In this document: piece after piece, positions 1 to 12,740 of the stretch
Numbering within the stretch: the first letter of the stretch is position 1
How the letters are laid out: every line of letters begins with the position of its first letter
Assembly (NCBI GenBank): GCA_964247055.1
Contig: OZ176051.1
Span: 310,001-374,000, forward strand
Direction: 5' to 3'
DNA: 64,000 nucleotides
DNA from: Paragordius varius
Taxonomy: Eukaryota; Nematomorpha
Made by a program: the position numbers and the translations under genes
Notes under the pieces: model-generated
What the model was told of the DNA's origin: nothing
Database searches by the model: none
The model's input: only the letters and a program-made list of their open reading frames with translations

Positions 1-50
1 TTATACGATTTTAAAAATAAAAATGGCTACCTAAAATACAAATTTGATCA

Positions 51-62
51 GGTGATGTCACC
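51..62. other. GGTGATGTCACC dyad in TCACC-type monomers
   Basis: In monomers of the TCACC subtype, GGTGA and TCACC form 5-bp perfect inverted arms around a TG centre. The TCGCC subtype breaks one pair. The two subtypes are intermixed along the array and help to mark block order. The dyad resembles a generic half-site arrangement for a dimeric DNA-binding protein, but I have no evidence for any particular protein. Confidence 0.6.
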
Positions 63-859
63 ATAATTTTTTTTGGGTAGCCCTATGGTAGTTCCATCAT
101 CACCCCAAATATTTTCGAGATCGGAGTATAAATGTAATTTTTATGCATTTTTTAAATATTTATAAAATTGATTTTATACGATTTTAAAAATAAAAATGGC
201 TACCTAAAATACAAATTTGATCAGGTGATGTCACCATAATTTTTTTTGGGTAACCCTATGGTGGTTCCATCATCACCCCAAATATTTTTGAGATCGGACT
301 TTAAATGTAATTTTTATGAATTTTTTAAATATTTAAAAAATTTATTTTATACGATTTTAAAAATAAAAATGGATACCTAAAATCCAAATTTGATCAGGTG
401 ATGTCGCCATAATTTTTTTTGGGTAGCCCTATGGTAGTTCCATCATCACCCCAAATATTTTGGGGATCGGACTATAAATGTAATTTTTATGAATTTTATA
501 AATATTTAAAAAATTTATTTTATACGATTTTAAAAATAAAAATGGCTACCTAAAATCCAAATTTCATCAGGTGATGTCACCATAATTTTTTTTGGGTAGC
601 GCTATGGTAGTTCCATCATCACCCCAAATATTTTCGAGATCGGAGTATAAATGTTATTTTAATGAATTTTTTAAATATTTAAAAAATTTATTTTATACGA
701 TTTTAAAAATAAAAATGGCTACCTAAAATCCAAATTTGATCAGGTGATGTCGCCATAATTTTTTTGGGTAGCCCTATGGTAGTTCTATCATCCCCAAATA
801 TTTTTGAGATCGGACTTTAAATGTAATTTTTATGAATTTTTTAAATATTTAAAAAATTT

Positions 860-3800
860 ATTTTATACGATTTTAAAAATAAAAATGGCTACTTAAAATC
901 CAAATTTGATCAGGTGATGTCGCCATAATTTTTTTTGGGTAGCCCTATAGTAGTTCCATCATCACCCCAAATATTTTTGAGATCGGAGTATAAATGTAAT
1001 TTTTATGAATTTTTTAAATATTTAAAAAATTGATTTTATACGATTTTAAAAATAAAAATGGCTACCTAAAATCCATATTTGATCAGGTGATGTCGCCATA
1101 ATTTTTTTTGGGTAGCCCTATGGTAGTTCCATCATCACCCTAAATATTTTCGAGATCGGAGTATAAATGTAATTTTTATGCATTTTTTAAATATTTAAAA
1201 AATTTATTTTATACGATTTTAAAAATAAAAATGGCTACCTAAAATACAAATTTGATCAGGTGATGTCACCATAATTTTTTTTGGGTAACCCTATGGTGGT
1301 TCCATGATCACCCTAAATATTTTTGAGATCGGAGTATAAATGTAATTTTTATGAATTTATTTAAAAAATTTATTTTATACGATTTTAAAAATAAAAATGG
1401 ATACCTAAAATCCAAATTTGATCAGGTGATGTCGCCATAATTTTTTTTGGGTAGCCCTATGGTAGTTTCATCATCACCCCAAATATTGTCGAGATCGGAC
1501 TTTAAATGTAATTTTTATGAATTTTTTAAATATTTAAAAAATTTATTTTATACGATTTAAAAATAAAAATGGCTACTTAAAATCCAAATTTGATCAGGTG
1601 ATGTCGCCATAATTTTTTTTGGGTAGCCCTATAGTAGTTCCATCATCACCCCAAATATTTTTGAGATCGGAGTATAAATGTAATTTTTATGAATTTTTTA
1701 AATATTTAAAAAATTGATTTTATACGATTTTAAAAATAAAAATGGCTACCTAAAATCCATATTTGATCAGGTGATGTCGCCATAATTTTTTTTGGGTAGC
1801 CCTATGGTAGTTCCATCATCACCCTAAATATTTTGGGGATCGGAGTATAAATGTAATTTTTATGAATTTTTTAAATATTTAAAAAATTTATTTTATACGA
1901 TTTTAAAAATAAAAATGGCTACCTAAAATCCAAATTTGATCAGGTGATGTTGCCATAATTTTTTTTGGGAGCCCTATGGTAGTTCCATCATCACCCCAAA
2001 TATTTTGGGGATCGGAGTATAAATGTAATTTTTTTGAATTTTTGAAATATTAAAAAAATTTATTTTATACGATTTTAAAAATAAAAATGGCTACCTAAAA
2101 TCCAAATTTGATCAGGTGATGTCACCATAATTTTTTTTGGGTAGCGCTATGGTAGTTAGATCATCACCCCAAATATTTTCGAGATCGGAGTATAAATGTT
2201 ATTTTAATGAATTTTTTAAATATTTAAAAAATTTATTTTATACGATTTTAAAAATAAAAATGGCTACCTAAAATCCAAATCAGGTGATGTTGCCATAATT
2301 TTTTTTGGGAGCCCTATGGTAGTTCCATCATCACCCCAAATATTTTGGGGATCGGACTATAAATGTAATTTTTATGAATTTTTTAAATATTTAAAAAATT
2401 TATTTTATACGATTTTAAAAATAAAAATGGCTACCTAAAATCCTAATTTGATCAGGTGATGTCACCATAATTTTTTTTGGGTAGCCCTATGGTAGTTCCA
2501 TCATCACCCCAAATATTTTCGAGATCGGAGTATAAATGTAATTTTTATGAATTTTTTAAATATTTAAAAAATTTATTTTATACGATTTTAAAAATAAAAA
2601 TGGCTACCTAAAATCCAAATTTGATCAGGTGATGTCGCCATTATTTTTTTTGGGTAGCCCTATGGTAGTTTCATCATCACCCCAAATATTGTCGAGATCG
2701 GAGTATAAATGTAATTTTTTTGAATTTTTTAAATATTAAAAAAATTTATTTTATACGATTTTAAAAATAAAAATGGCTACCTAAAATCCAAATTTGATCA
2801 GGTGATGTCACCATAATTTTTTTTGGGTAGCGCTATGGTAGTTCCATCATCACCCCAAATATTTTCGAGATCGGAGTATAAATGTTATTTTAATGAATTT
2901 TTTAAATATTTAAAAAATTTATTTTATACGATTTTAAAAATAAAAATGGCTACCTAAAATCCAAATTTGATCAGGTGATGTCACCATAATTTTTTTTGGG
3001 AGCCCTATGGTAGTTCCATCATCACCCCAAAAATTTTGGGGATCGGAGTATAAATGTAATTTTTATGAATTTTTTAAATATTTAAAAAATTTATTTTATA
3101 CGATTTTAAAAATAAAAATGGCTACCTAAAATCCAAATTTGCTCAGGTGATGTCTCCATAATTTTTTTTGGGTAGCCCTATGGTAGTTCCATCATCACCC
3201 CAAATATTTTCGAGATCGGAGTATAAATGTAATTTTTATGAATTTTTTAAATATTTAAAAAATTTATTTTATACGATTTTAAAAATAAAAATGGCTACCT
3301 AAAATCCAAATTTGATCAGGTGATGTCACCATAATTTTTTTTGGGTAGCTCTATGGTAGTTTCATCATCACCCCAAATATTGTCGAGATCGGAGTATAAA
3401 TGTAATTTTTTTGAATTTTTTAAATATTAAAAAAATTTATTTTATACGATTTTAAAAATAAAAATGGCTACCTAAAATCCAAATTTGATCAGGTGATGTC
3501 GCCATAATTTTTTTTGGGCAGCCCTATGGTAGTTCCATCATCACCCCAAATATTTTCGAGATCGGAGTATAAATGTAATTTTTATGAATTTTTTAAATAT
3601 TTAAAAAATTTATTTAAAAATAAAAATGGCTACCTAAAATCCAAATTTGATCAGGTGATGTCGCCATAATTTTTTTTGGGCAGCCCTATGGTAATTCCAT
3701 CATCACCCCAAATATTTTGGGGATCGGACTATAAATGTAATTTTTATGAATTTTTTAAATATTTAAAAAATTTATTTTATACGATTTTAAAAATAAAAAT

Positions 3801-3950
3801 GGCTACCTAAAATCCAAATTTGATCAGGTGATGTCACCATAATTTTTTTTGGGTAGTTCCATGGTAGTTCCATCATAACCCCAAATATTTTTGAGATCGG
3901 ACTTTAAATGTAATTTTTATGAATTTTTTAAATATTTAAAAAATTTATTT
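860..3950 (+). repeat. Left-end block, copy 1 (about 3.1 kb, 18 monomers)
   Basis: This stretch aligns with the next block. The offset is 3,087 bp from about 870 to 1,355, then 3,094 bp after a 7-bp deletion in the palindrome near 1,356 (copy 1 only), then 3,440 bp from about 2.1 kb because copy 2 gained two monomers. From 2.58 kb it aligns at 3,780 bp and from 3.3 kb at 3,259 bp, because three monomers at about 2.78-3.30 kb are absent from copy 2. Shared markers include GGCTACTT (889 and 3,976), ATGCATTTTT (1,181 and 4,268), CGATTTAAAAATAAAA (1,553 and 4,647) and CCAAATCAGGTGATGTTG (near 2,276 and 5,716). Confidence 0.75.
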
Positions 3951-6900
3951 TATACGATTTTAAAAATAAAAATGGCTACTTAAAATCCAAATTTGATCAG
4001 GTGATGTCGCCATAATTTTTTTTGGGTAGCCCTATAGTAGTTCCATCATCACCCCAAATATTTTTGAGATCGGAGTATAAATGTAATTTTTATGAATTTT
4101 TTAAATATTTAAAAAATTGATTTTATACGATTTTAAAAATAAAAATGGCTACCTAAAATCCATATTTGATCAGGTGATGTCGCCATAATTTTTTTTGGGT
4201 AGCCCTATGGTAGTTCCATCATCACCCTAAATATTTTCGAGATCGGAGTATAAATGTAATTTTTATGCATTTTTTAAATATTTAAAAAATTTATTTTATA
4301 CGATTTTAAAAATAAAAATGGCTACCTAAAATACAAATTTGATCAGGTGATGTCACCATAATTTTTTTTGGGTAACCCTATGGTGGTTCCATCATCACCC
4401 TAAATATTTTTGAGATCGGAGTATAAATGTAATTTTTATGAATTTTTTAAATATTTAAAAAATTTATTTTATACGATTTTAAAAATAAAAATGGATACCT
4501 AAAATCCAAATTTGATCAGGTGATGTCGCCATAATTTTTTTTGGGTAGCCCTATGGTAGTTTCATCATCACCCCAAATATTGTCGAGATCGGACTTTAAA
4601 TGTAATTTTTATGAATTTTTTAAATATTTAAAAAATTTATTTTATACGATTTAAAAATAAAAATGGCTACTTAAAATCCAAATTTGATCAGGTGATGTCG
4701 CCATAATTTTTTTTGGGTAGCCCTATAGTAGTTCCATCATCACCCCAAATATTTTTGAGATCGGAGTATAAATGTAATTTTTATGAATTTTTTAAATATT
4801 TAAAAAATTGATTTTATACGATTTTAAAAATAAAAATGGCTACCTAAAATATATATTTGATCAGGTGATGTCGCCATAATTTTTTTTGGGTAGCCCTATG
4901 GTAGTTCCATCATCACCCTAAATATTTTGGGGATCGGAGTATAAATGTAGATTTTATGAATTTTTTAAATATTTAAAAAATTTATTTTATACGATTTTAA
5001 AAATAAAAATGGCTACCTAAAATCCAAATTTGATCAGGTGATGTTGCCATAATTTTTTTTGGGAGCCCTATGGTAGTTCCATCATCACCCCAAATATTTT
5101 GGGGATCGGACTATAAATGTAATTTTTATGAATTTTTTAAATATTTAAAAAATTTATTTTATACGATTTTAAAAATAAAAATGGCTACCTAAAATCCTAA
5201 TATGATCAGGTGATGTCACCATAATTTTTTTTGGGTAGCCCTATGGTAGTTCCATCATCACCCCAAATATTTTCGAGATCGGAGTATAAATGTAATTTTT
5301 ATGAATTTTTTAAATATTTAAAAAATTTATTTTATACGATTTTAAAAATAAAAATGGATACCTAAAATCCAAATTTGATCAGGTGATGTCGCCATAATTT
5401 TTTTTGGGTAGCCCTATGGTAGTTTCATCATCACCCCAAATATTGTCGAGATCGGAGTATAAATGTAATTTTTTTGAATTTTTTAAATATTAAAAAAATT
5501 TATTTTATACGATTTTAAAAATAAAAATGGCTACCTAAAATCCAAATTTGATCAGGTGATGTCACCATAATTTTTTTTGGGTAGCGCTATGGTAGTTCCA
5601 TCATCACCCCAAATATTTTCGAGATCGGAGTATAAATGTTATTTTAATGAATTTTTTAAATATTTAAAAAATTTATTTTATACGATTTTAAAAATAAAAA
5701 TGGCTACCTAAAATCCAAATCAGGTGATGTTGCCATAATTTTTTTTGGGAGCCCTATGGTAGTTCCATCATCACCCCAAATATTTTGGGGATCGGACTAT
5801 AAATGTAATTTTTATGAATTTTTTAAATATTTAAAAAATTTATTTTATACGATTTTAAAAATAAAAATGGCTACCTAAAATATTAATTTGATCAGGTGAT
5901 GTCACCATAATTTTTTTTGGGTAGCCCTATGGTAGTTCCATCATCACCCCAAATATTTTCGAGATCGGAGTATAAATGTAATTTTTATGAATTTTTTAAA
6001 TATTTAAAAAATTTATTTTATACGATTTTAAAAATAAAAATGGCTACCTAAAATCCAAATCAGGTGATGTTGCCATAATTTTTTTTGGGAGCCCTATGGT
6101 AGTTCCATCATCACCCCAAATATTTTGGGGATCGGACTATAAATGTAATTTTTATGAATTTTTTAAATATTTAAAAAATTTATTTTATACGATTTTAAAA
6201 ATAAAAATGGCTACCTAAAATCCTAATTTGATCAGGTGATGTCACCATAATTTTTTTTGGGTAGCCCTATGGTAGTTCCATCATCACCCCAAATATTTTC
6301 GAGATCGGAGTATAAATGTAATTTTTATGAATTTTTTAAATATTTAAAAAATTTATTTTATACGATAAAAATAAAAATGGCTACCTAAAATCCAAATTTG
6401 ATCAGGTGATGTCGCCATAATTTTTTTTGGGTAGCCCTATGGTAGTTTCATCATCACCCCAAATATTGTCGAGATCGGAGTATAAATGTAATTTTTTTGA
6501 ATTTTTTAAATATTAAAAAAATTTATTTTATACGATTTTAAAAATAAAAATGGCTACCTAAAATCCAAATTTGATCAGGTGATGTCACCATAATTTTTTT
6601 TGGGTAGCTCTATGGTAGTTTCATCATCACCCCAAATATTGTCGAGATCGGAGTATAAATGTAATTTTTTTGAATTTTTTAAATATTAAAAAAATTTATT
6701 TTATACGATTTTAAAAATAAAAATGGCTACCTAAAATCCAAATTTGATCAGGTGATGTCGCCATAATTTTTTTTGGGCAGCCCTATGGTAGATCCATCAT
6801 CACCCCAAATATTTTCGAGATCGGAGTATAAATGTAATTTTTATGAATTTTTTAAATATTTAAAAAATTTATTTAAAAATAAAAATGGCTACCTAAAATC

Positions 6901-7210
6901 CAAATTTGATCAGGTGATGTCGCCATAATTTTTTTTGGGCAGCCCTATGGTAATTCCATCATCACCCCAAATATTTTGGGGATCGGACTATAAATGTAAT
7001 TTTTATGAATTTTTTAAATATTTAAAAAATTTATTTTATACGATTTTAAAAATAAAAATGGCTACCTAAAATCCAAATTTGATCAGGTGATGTCACCATA
7101 ATTTTTTTTGGGTAGTTCCATGGTAGTTCCATCATAACCCCAAATATTTTTGAGATCGGACTTTAAATGTAATTTTCATTAATTTTTTAAATATTTAAAA
7201 AATTTATTTT
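3951..7210 (+). repeat. Left-end block, copy 2 (about 3.26 kb, 19 monomers)
   Basis: Second copy of the 0.86-3.95 kb block, recognised by the same variant order with gains and losses of two or three whole monomers. Its last 0.85 kb is also the start of the large copy A described below, so block boundaries of different ages overlap. The monomer pair with CCAAATCAGG is itself repeated within this copy (5,721 and 6,061, about 340 bp apart), which shows dimer-scale amplification. Confidence 0.7.
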
Positions 7211-7554
7211 ATACAATTTTAAAAATAAAAATGGCTACCTAAAATCCAAATTTGATCAGGTGATGTTGCCATAATTTTTTTTGGGTAGCCATATAGTAAT
7301 TCCATCATCACCCCAAATATTTTTGAGATCGCACTATAATTGTAATTATTATGAATTTTTTAAATATTTAAAAAATTTATTTTATACGATTTTAAAAATA
7401 AAAATGGCTACCTAAAATACAAATTTGATCAGGTGATGTCACCATAATTTTTTTTGGGTAACCCTATGGTAGTTCCATCATCACCCCAAATATTTTTGAG
7501 ATCAGACTTTAAATGTAATTTTTATGAATTTTTCAAATATTTAAAAAATTTATT
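6528..7554 (+). repeat. Six-monomer cassette, clearest copy (about 1,027 bp)
   Basis: Six successive monomers with a fixed order of rare variants: GGTAGCTCTATGG; GGGCAGCCC with a shortened linker (TTTATTTAAAAATAAA, lacking about 11 bp); GGGCAGCCC with GGTAATTCC; GGTAGTTCCATGG with CATAACCCC; GCCATATAGTAATTCC with GCACTATAATTG; and GGTAACCCTATGG. Taking the shortened linker as the landmark, the cassette occurs at 3,612 (partial, without the fifth monomer), 6,871, 11,518, 13,579, 16,679, 17,870, 22,344, 25,444 and 30,450. It is not seen to the right of about 31.1 kb. All extra copies are explained by the block duplications, so it is the best tracer of the left half's history. Confidence 0.85.
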
Positions 7555-9040
7555 TTATACGATTTTAAAAATAAAAATGGCTACCTAAAATCCAAATTTG
7601 ATCAGGTGATGTCGCCATAATTTTTTTTGGGTAGCCCTATGGTGGTTCCATCATCACCCTAAATATTTTTGAGATCAGACTTTAAATGTAATTTTTATGA
7701 ATTTTTCAAATATTTAAAAAATTTATTTTATACGATTTTAAAAATAAAAATGGCTACCTAAAATCCAAATTTGATCAGGTGATGTCGCCATAATTTGTTT
7801 TGGGTAGCCCTATAGTAGTTCCATCATCACCCCAAATATTTTTGAGATCGGAGTATAAATGTAATTTTTATGAATTTTTTAAATATTTAAAAAATTTATT
7901 TTATACGATTTTAAAAATAAAAATGGCTACTTAAAATCCAAATTTGATCAGGTGATGTCGCCATAATTTTTTTTGGGTAGCCCTATAGTAGTTCCATCAT
8001 CACCCCAAATATTTTTGAGATCGGAGTATAAATGTAATTTTTATGAATTTTTTAAATATTTAAAAAATTGATTTTATACGATTTTAAAAATAAAAATGGC
8101 TACCTAAAATCCATATTTGATCAGGTGATGTCGCCATAATTTTTTTTTGGGTAGCCCTATGGTAGTTCCATCATCACCCTAAATATTTTTGAGATCGGAG
8201 TATAAATGTAATTTTTATGAATTTTATAAATATTTAAAAAATTTATTTTATACGATTTTAAAAATAAAAATGGCTACCTAAAATCCAAATTTGCTCAGGT
8301 GATGTCACCATAATTTTTTTTGGGTAGTTCTATGGTAGTTCCATCATCACCCTAAATATTTTTGAGATCGGAGTATAAATGTAATTTTTATGAATTTTTT
8401 AAATATTTAAAAAATTTATTTTATACGATTTTAAAAATAAAAATGGCTACCTAAAATCCAAATTTGATCAGGTGATGTCGCCATAATTTTTTTTGGGTAG
8501 CCCTATGGTAGTTTCATCATCACCCTTAATATTTTTGAGATCGGAGTATAAATGTAATTTTTATGAATTTTTTAAATATTTAAAAAATTTATTTTATACG
8601 ATTTTAAAAATAAAAATGGCTACCTAAAATCCAAATTTGATCAGGTGATGTCACCATAATTTTTTTTGGGTAGCTCTATGGTAGTTTCATCATCACCCCA
8701 AATATTGTCGAGATCGGAGTATAAATGTAATTTTTTTGAATTTTTTAAATATTAAAAAAATTTATTTTATACGATTTTAAAAATAAAAATGGCTACCTAA
8801 AATTCATATTTGATCAGGTGATGTCGCCATAATTTTATTTGGGTAGCCCTATGGTAGTTCCATCATCACCCTAAATATTTTGGGGATCGGAGTATAAATG
8901 TAATTTTTATGAATTTTTTAAATATTTAAAAAATTTATTTTATACGATTTTAAAAATAAAAATGGCTACCTAAAATCCAAATTTGATCAGGTGATGTTGC
9001 CATAATTTTTTTTGGGAGCCCTATGGTAGTTCCATCATCA

Positions 9041-9057
9041 CCCCAAATATTTTGGGG
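9041..9057. other. CCCCAAA-TAT-TTTGGGG hairpin in the GGGG monomer subtype
   Basis: In monomers whose variable site reads TTTGGGG, the sequence forms 7-bp perfect arms CCCCAAA and TTTGGGG around three bases (TAT, or TAC in the right-hand domain). Monomers with CGAGATC, TGAGATC or GTCGAGATC lack the G run and so lack the stem. The left arm overlaps the CATCACC arm of inverted repeat B. The subtype is scattered in the left half and becomes very common to the right of 32.1 kb. Confidence 0.75.
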
Positions 9058-9457
9058 ATCGGACTATAAATGTAATTTTTATGAATTTTTTAAATATTTA
9101 AAAAATTTATTTTATACGATTTTAAAAATAAAAATGGCTACCTAAAATCCTAATTTGATCTGGTGATGTCACCATAATTTTTTTTGGGTAGCCCTATGGT
9201 AGTTCCATCATCACCCCAAATATTTTCGAGATCGGAGTATAAATGTAATTTTTATGAATTTTTTAAATATTTAAAAAATTTATTTTATACGATTTTAAAA
9301 ATAAAAATGGATACCTAAAATCCAAATTTGATCAGGTGATGTCGCCATAATTTTTTTTGGGTAGCCCTATGGTAGTTTCATCATCACCCCAAATATTGTC
9401 GAGATCGGAATATAAATGTAATTTTTTTGAATTTTTTAAATATTTAAAAAATTTATT

Positions 9458-9630
9458 TTATACGATTTTAAAAATAAAAATGGCTACCTAAAATCCAAAT
9501 TTGATCAGGTGATGTCGCCATAATTTTTTTTCGGTAGCCCTATGGTAGTTCCATCATCACCCCAAATATTTTTGAGATCGGAGTATAAATGTAATTTTTA
9601 TGAATTTTTTAAATATTTAAAAAATTTATT
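9458..9630 (+). repeat. Single extra monomer private to copy A
   Basis: This 173-bp monomer has a TTTTCGGTAGCCC variant and a TTTTGAGATCGG site, and has no counterpart at the matching place in copy B (about 20,457), where the neighbouring monomers are adjacent. It is a clean one-monomer insertion or deletion, the smallest step of copy-number change visible in the window. Confidence 0.75.
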
Positions 9631-10679
9631 TTATACGATTTTAAAAATAAAAATGGCTACCTAAAATCCAAATTTGATCAGGTGATGTCACCATAATTTT
9701 TTTTGGGTAGCGCTATGGTAGTTCCATCATCACCCCAAATATTTTCGAGATCGGAGTATAAATGTTATTTTAATGAATTTTTTAAATATTTAAAAAATTT
9801 ATTTTATACGATTTTAAAAATAAAAATGGCTACCTAAAATCCAAATCAGGTGATGTTGCCATAATTTTTTTTGGGAGCCCTATGGTAGTTCCATCATCAC
9901 CCCAAATATTTTGGGGATCGGACTATAAATGTAATTTTTATGAATTTTTTAAATATTTAAAAAATTTATTTTATACGATTTTAAAAATAAAAATGGCTAC
10001 CTAAAATCCTAATTTGATCAGGTGATGTCACCATAATTTTTTTTGGGTAGCCCTATGGTAGTTCCATCATCACCCCAAATATTTTCGAGATCGGAGTATA
10101 AATGTAATTTTTATGAATTTTTTAAATATTTAAAAAATTTATTTTATACGATTTTAAAAATAAAAATGGCTACCTAAAATCCAAATCAGGTGATGTTGCC
10201 ATAATTTTTTTTGGGAGCCCTATGGTAGTTCCATCATCACCCCAAATATTTTGGGGATCGGACTATAAATGTAATTTTTATGAATTTTTTAAATATTTAA
10301 AAAATTTATTTTATACGATTTTAAAAATAAAAATGGCTACCTAAAATCCTAATTTGATCAGGTGATGTCACCATAATTTTTTTTGGGTAGCCCTATGGTA
10401 GTTCCATCATCACCCCAAATATTTTCGAGATCGGAGTATAAATGTAATTTTTATGAATTTTTTAAATATTTAAAAAATTTATTTTATACGATTTTAAAAA
10501 TAAAAATGGCTACCTAAAATCCAAATTTGATCAGGTGATGTCGCCATAATTTTTTTTGGGTAGCCGTATGGTAGTTTCATCATCACCCCAAATATTGTCG
10601 AGATCGGAGTATAAATGTAATTTTTTTGAATTTTTTAAATATTAAAAAAATTTATTTTATACGATTTTAAAAATAAAAA

Positions 10680-12740
10680 TGGCTACCTAAAATCCAAATT
10701 TGATCAGGTGATGTCACCATAATTTTTTTTGGGTAGCGCTATGGTAGTTCCATCATCACCCCAAATATTTTCGAGATCGGAGTATAAATGTTATTTTAAT
10801 GAATTTTTTAAATATTTAAAAAATTTATTTTATACGATTTTAAAAATAAAAATGGCTACCTAAAATCCAAATTTGATCAGGTGATGTCACCATAATTTTT
10901 TTTGGGAGCCCTATGGTAGTTCCATCATCACCCCAAAAATTTTGGGGATCGGAGTATAAATGTAATTTTTATGAATTTTTTAAATATTTAAAAAATTTAT
11001 TTTATACGATTTTAAAAATAAAAATGGCTACCTAAAATCCAAATTTGCTCAGGTGATGTCTCCATAATTTTTTTTGGGTAGCCCTATGGTAGTTCCATCA
11101 TCACCCCAAATATTTTCGAGATCGGAGTATAAATGTAATTTTTATGAATTTTTTAAATATTTAAAAAATTTATTTTATACGATTTTAAAAATAAAAATGG
11201 CTACCTAAAATCCAAATTTGATCAGGTGATGTCACCATAATTTTTTTTGGGTAGCTCTATGGTAGTTTCATCATCACCCCAAATATTGTCGAGATCGGAG
11301 TATAAATGTAATTTTTTTGAATTTTTTAAATATTAAAAAAATTTATTTTATACGATTTTAAAAATAAAAATGGCTACGTAAAATCCAAATTTGATCAGGT
11401 GATGTCGCCATAATTTTTTTTGGGCAGCCCTATGGTAGTTCCATCATCACCCCAAATATTTTCGAGATCGGAGTATAAATGTAATTTTTATGAATTTTTT
11501 AAATATTAAAAAAATTTATTTAAAAATAAAAATGGCTACCTAAAATCCAAATTTGATCAGGTGATGTCACCATAATTTTTTTTGGGCAGCCCTATGGTAA
11601 TTCCATCATCACCCCAAATATTTTGGGGATCGGACTATAAATGTAATTTTTATGAATTTAAATATTTAAAAAATTTATTTTATACGATTTTAAAAATAAA
11701 AATGGCTACCTAAAATCCAAATTTGATCAGGTGATGTCACCATAATTTTTTTTGGGTAGTTCCATGGTAGTTCCATCATAACCCCAAATATTTTTAAGAT
11801 CGGACTTTAAATGTAATTTTCATTAATTTTTTAAATATTTAAAAAATTTATTTTATACAATTTTAAAAATAAAAATGGCTACCTAAAATCCAAATTTGCT
11901 CAGGTGATGTCACCATAATTTTTTTTGGGTAGCCATATAGTAATTCCATCATCACCCCAAATATTTTTGAGATCGCACTATAATTGTAATTATTATGAAT
12001 TTTTTAAATATTTAAAAAATTTATTTTATACGATTTTAAAAATAAAAATGGCTACCTAAAATACAAATTTGATCAGGTGATGTCACCATAATTTTTTTTG
12101 GGTAACCCTATGGTAGTTCCATCATCACCCCAAATATTTTCGAGATCGGAGTATAAATGTAATTTTTATGAATTTTTTAAATATTTAAAAAATTTATTTT
12201 ATACGATTTTAAAAATAAAAATGGCTACCTAAAATCCAAATTTGATCAGGTGATGTCGCCATAAATTTTTTTGGGTAGCCCTATGGTGGTTCCATCATCA
12301 CCCTAAATATTTTTGAGATCAGACTTTAAATGTAATTTTTATGAATTTTTCAAATATTTAAAAAATTTATTTTATACGATTTTAAAAATAAAAATGGCTA
12401 CCTAAAATCCAAATTTGATCAGGTGATGTCGCCATAATTTTTTTTGGGTAGCCCTATAGTAGTTCCATCATCACCCCAAATATTTTTGAGATCGGAGTAT
12501 AAATGTAATTTTTATGAATTTTTTAAATATTTAAAAAATTTATTTTATACGATTTTAAAAATAAAAATGGCTACCTAAAATACAAATTTGATCAGGTGAT
12601 GTCGCCATAATTTTTTTTGGGTAGCCCTATGGTAGTTCCATCATCACCCCAAATATTGTCGAGATCGGAGTATAAATGTAAATTTTTTGAATTTTTTAAA
12701 TATTTAAAAAATTTATTTTATACGATTTTAAAAATAAAAA
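10680..12740 (+). repeat. Nested tandem duplication, unit 1 (2,061 bp, 12 monomers)
   Basis: Aligns with the next unit at exactly 2,061 bp throughout. Anchors: GGGTAGCGC at 10,731 and 12,792; AAATTTGCTCAGG at 11,041 and 13,102; the short-linker monomer at 11,518 and 13,579; GCACTATAATTG at 11,975 and 14,036; CATAAATTTTTTTGG at 12,260 and 14,321; GTAAATTTTTTG near 12,679 and 14,740. I noticed almost no differences between the units. The unit is 15 bp short of 12 x 173, because the same small indels are carried by both. Confidence 0.9.

Noticed and set aside
111-127. TTTTCGAGATCGGAG compared with the CENP-B box
   Set aside because: It shares TTCG, but the required A and the CGGG core do not fall at the right spacing, and most subtypes lack TTCG altogether.
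1-860. A further clean 1,035-bp duplication (ATGCATTTTT at 146 and 1,181)
   Set aside because: The first two monomers match, but later monomers differ at several diagnostic sites, so I could not support a block duplication beyond the shared marker.
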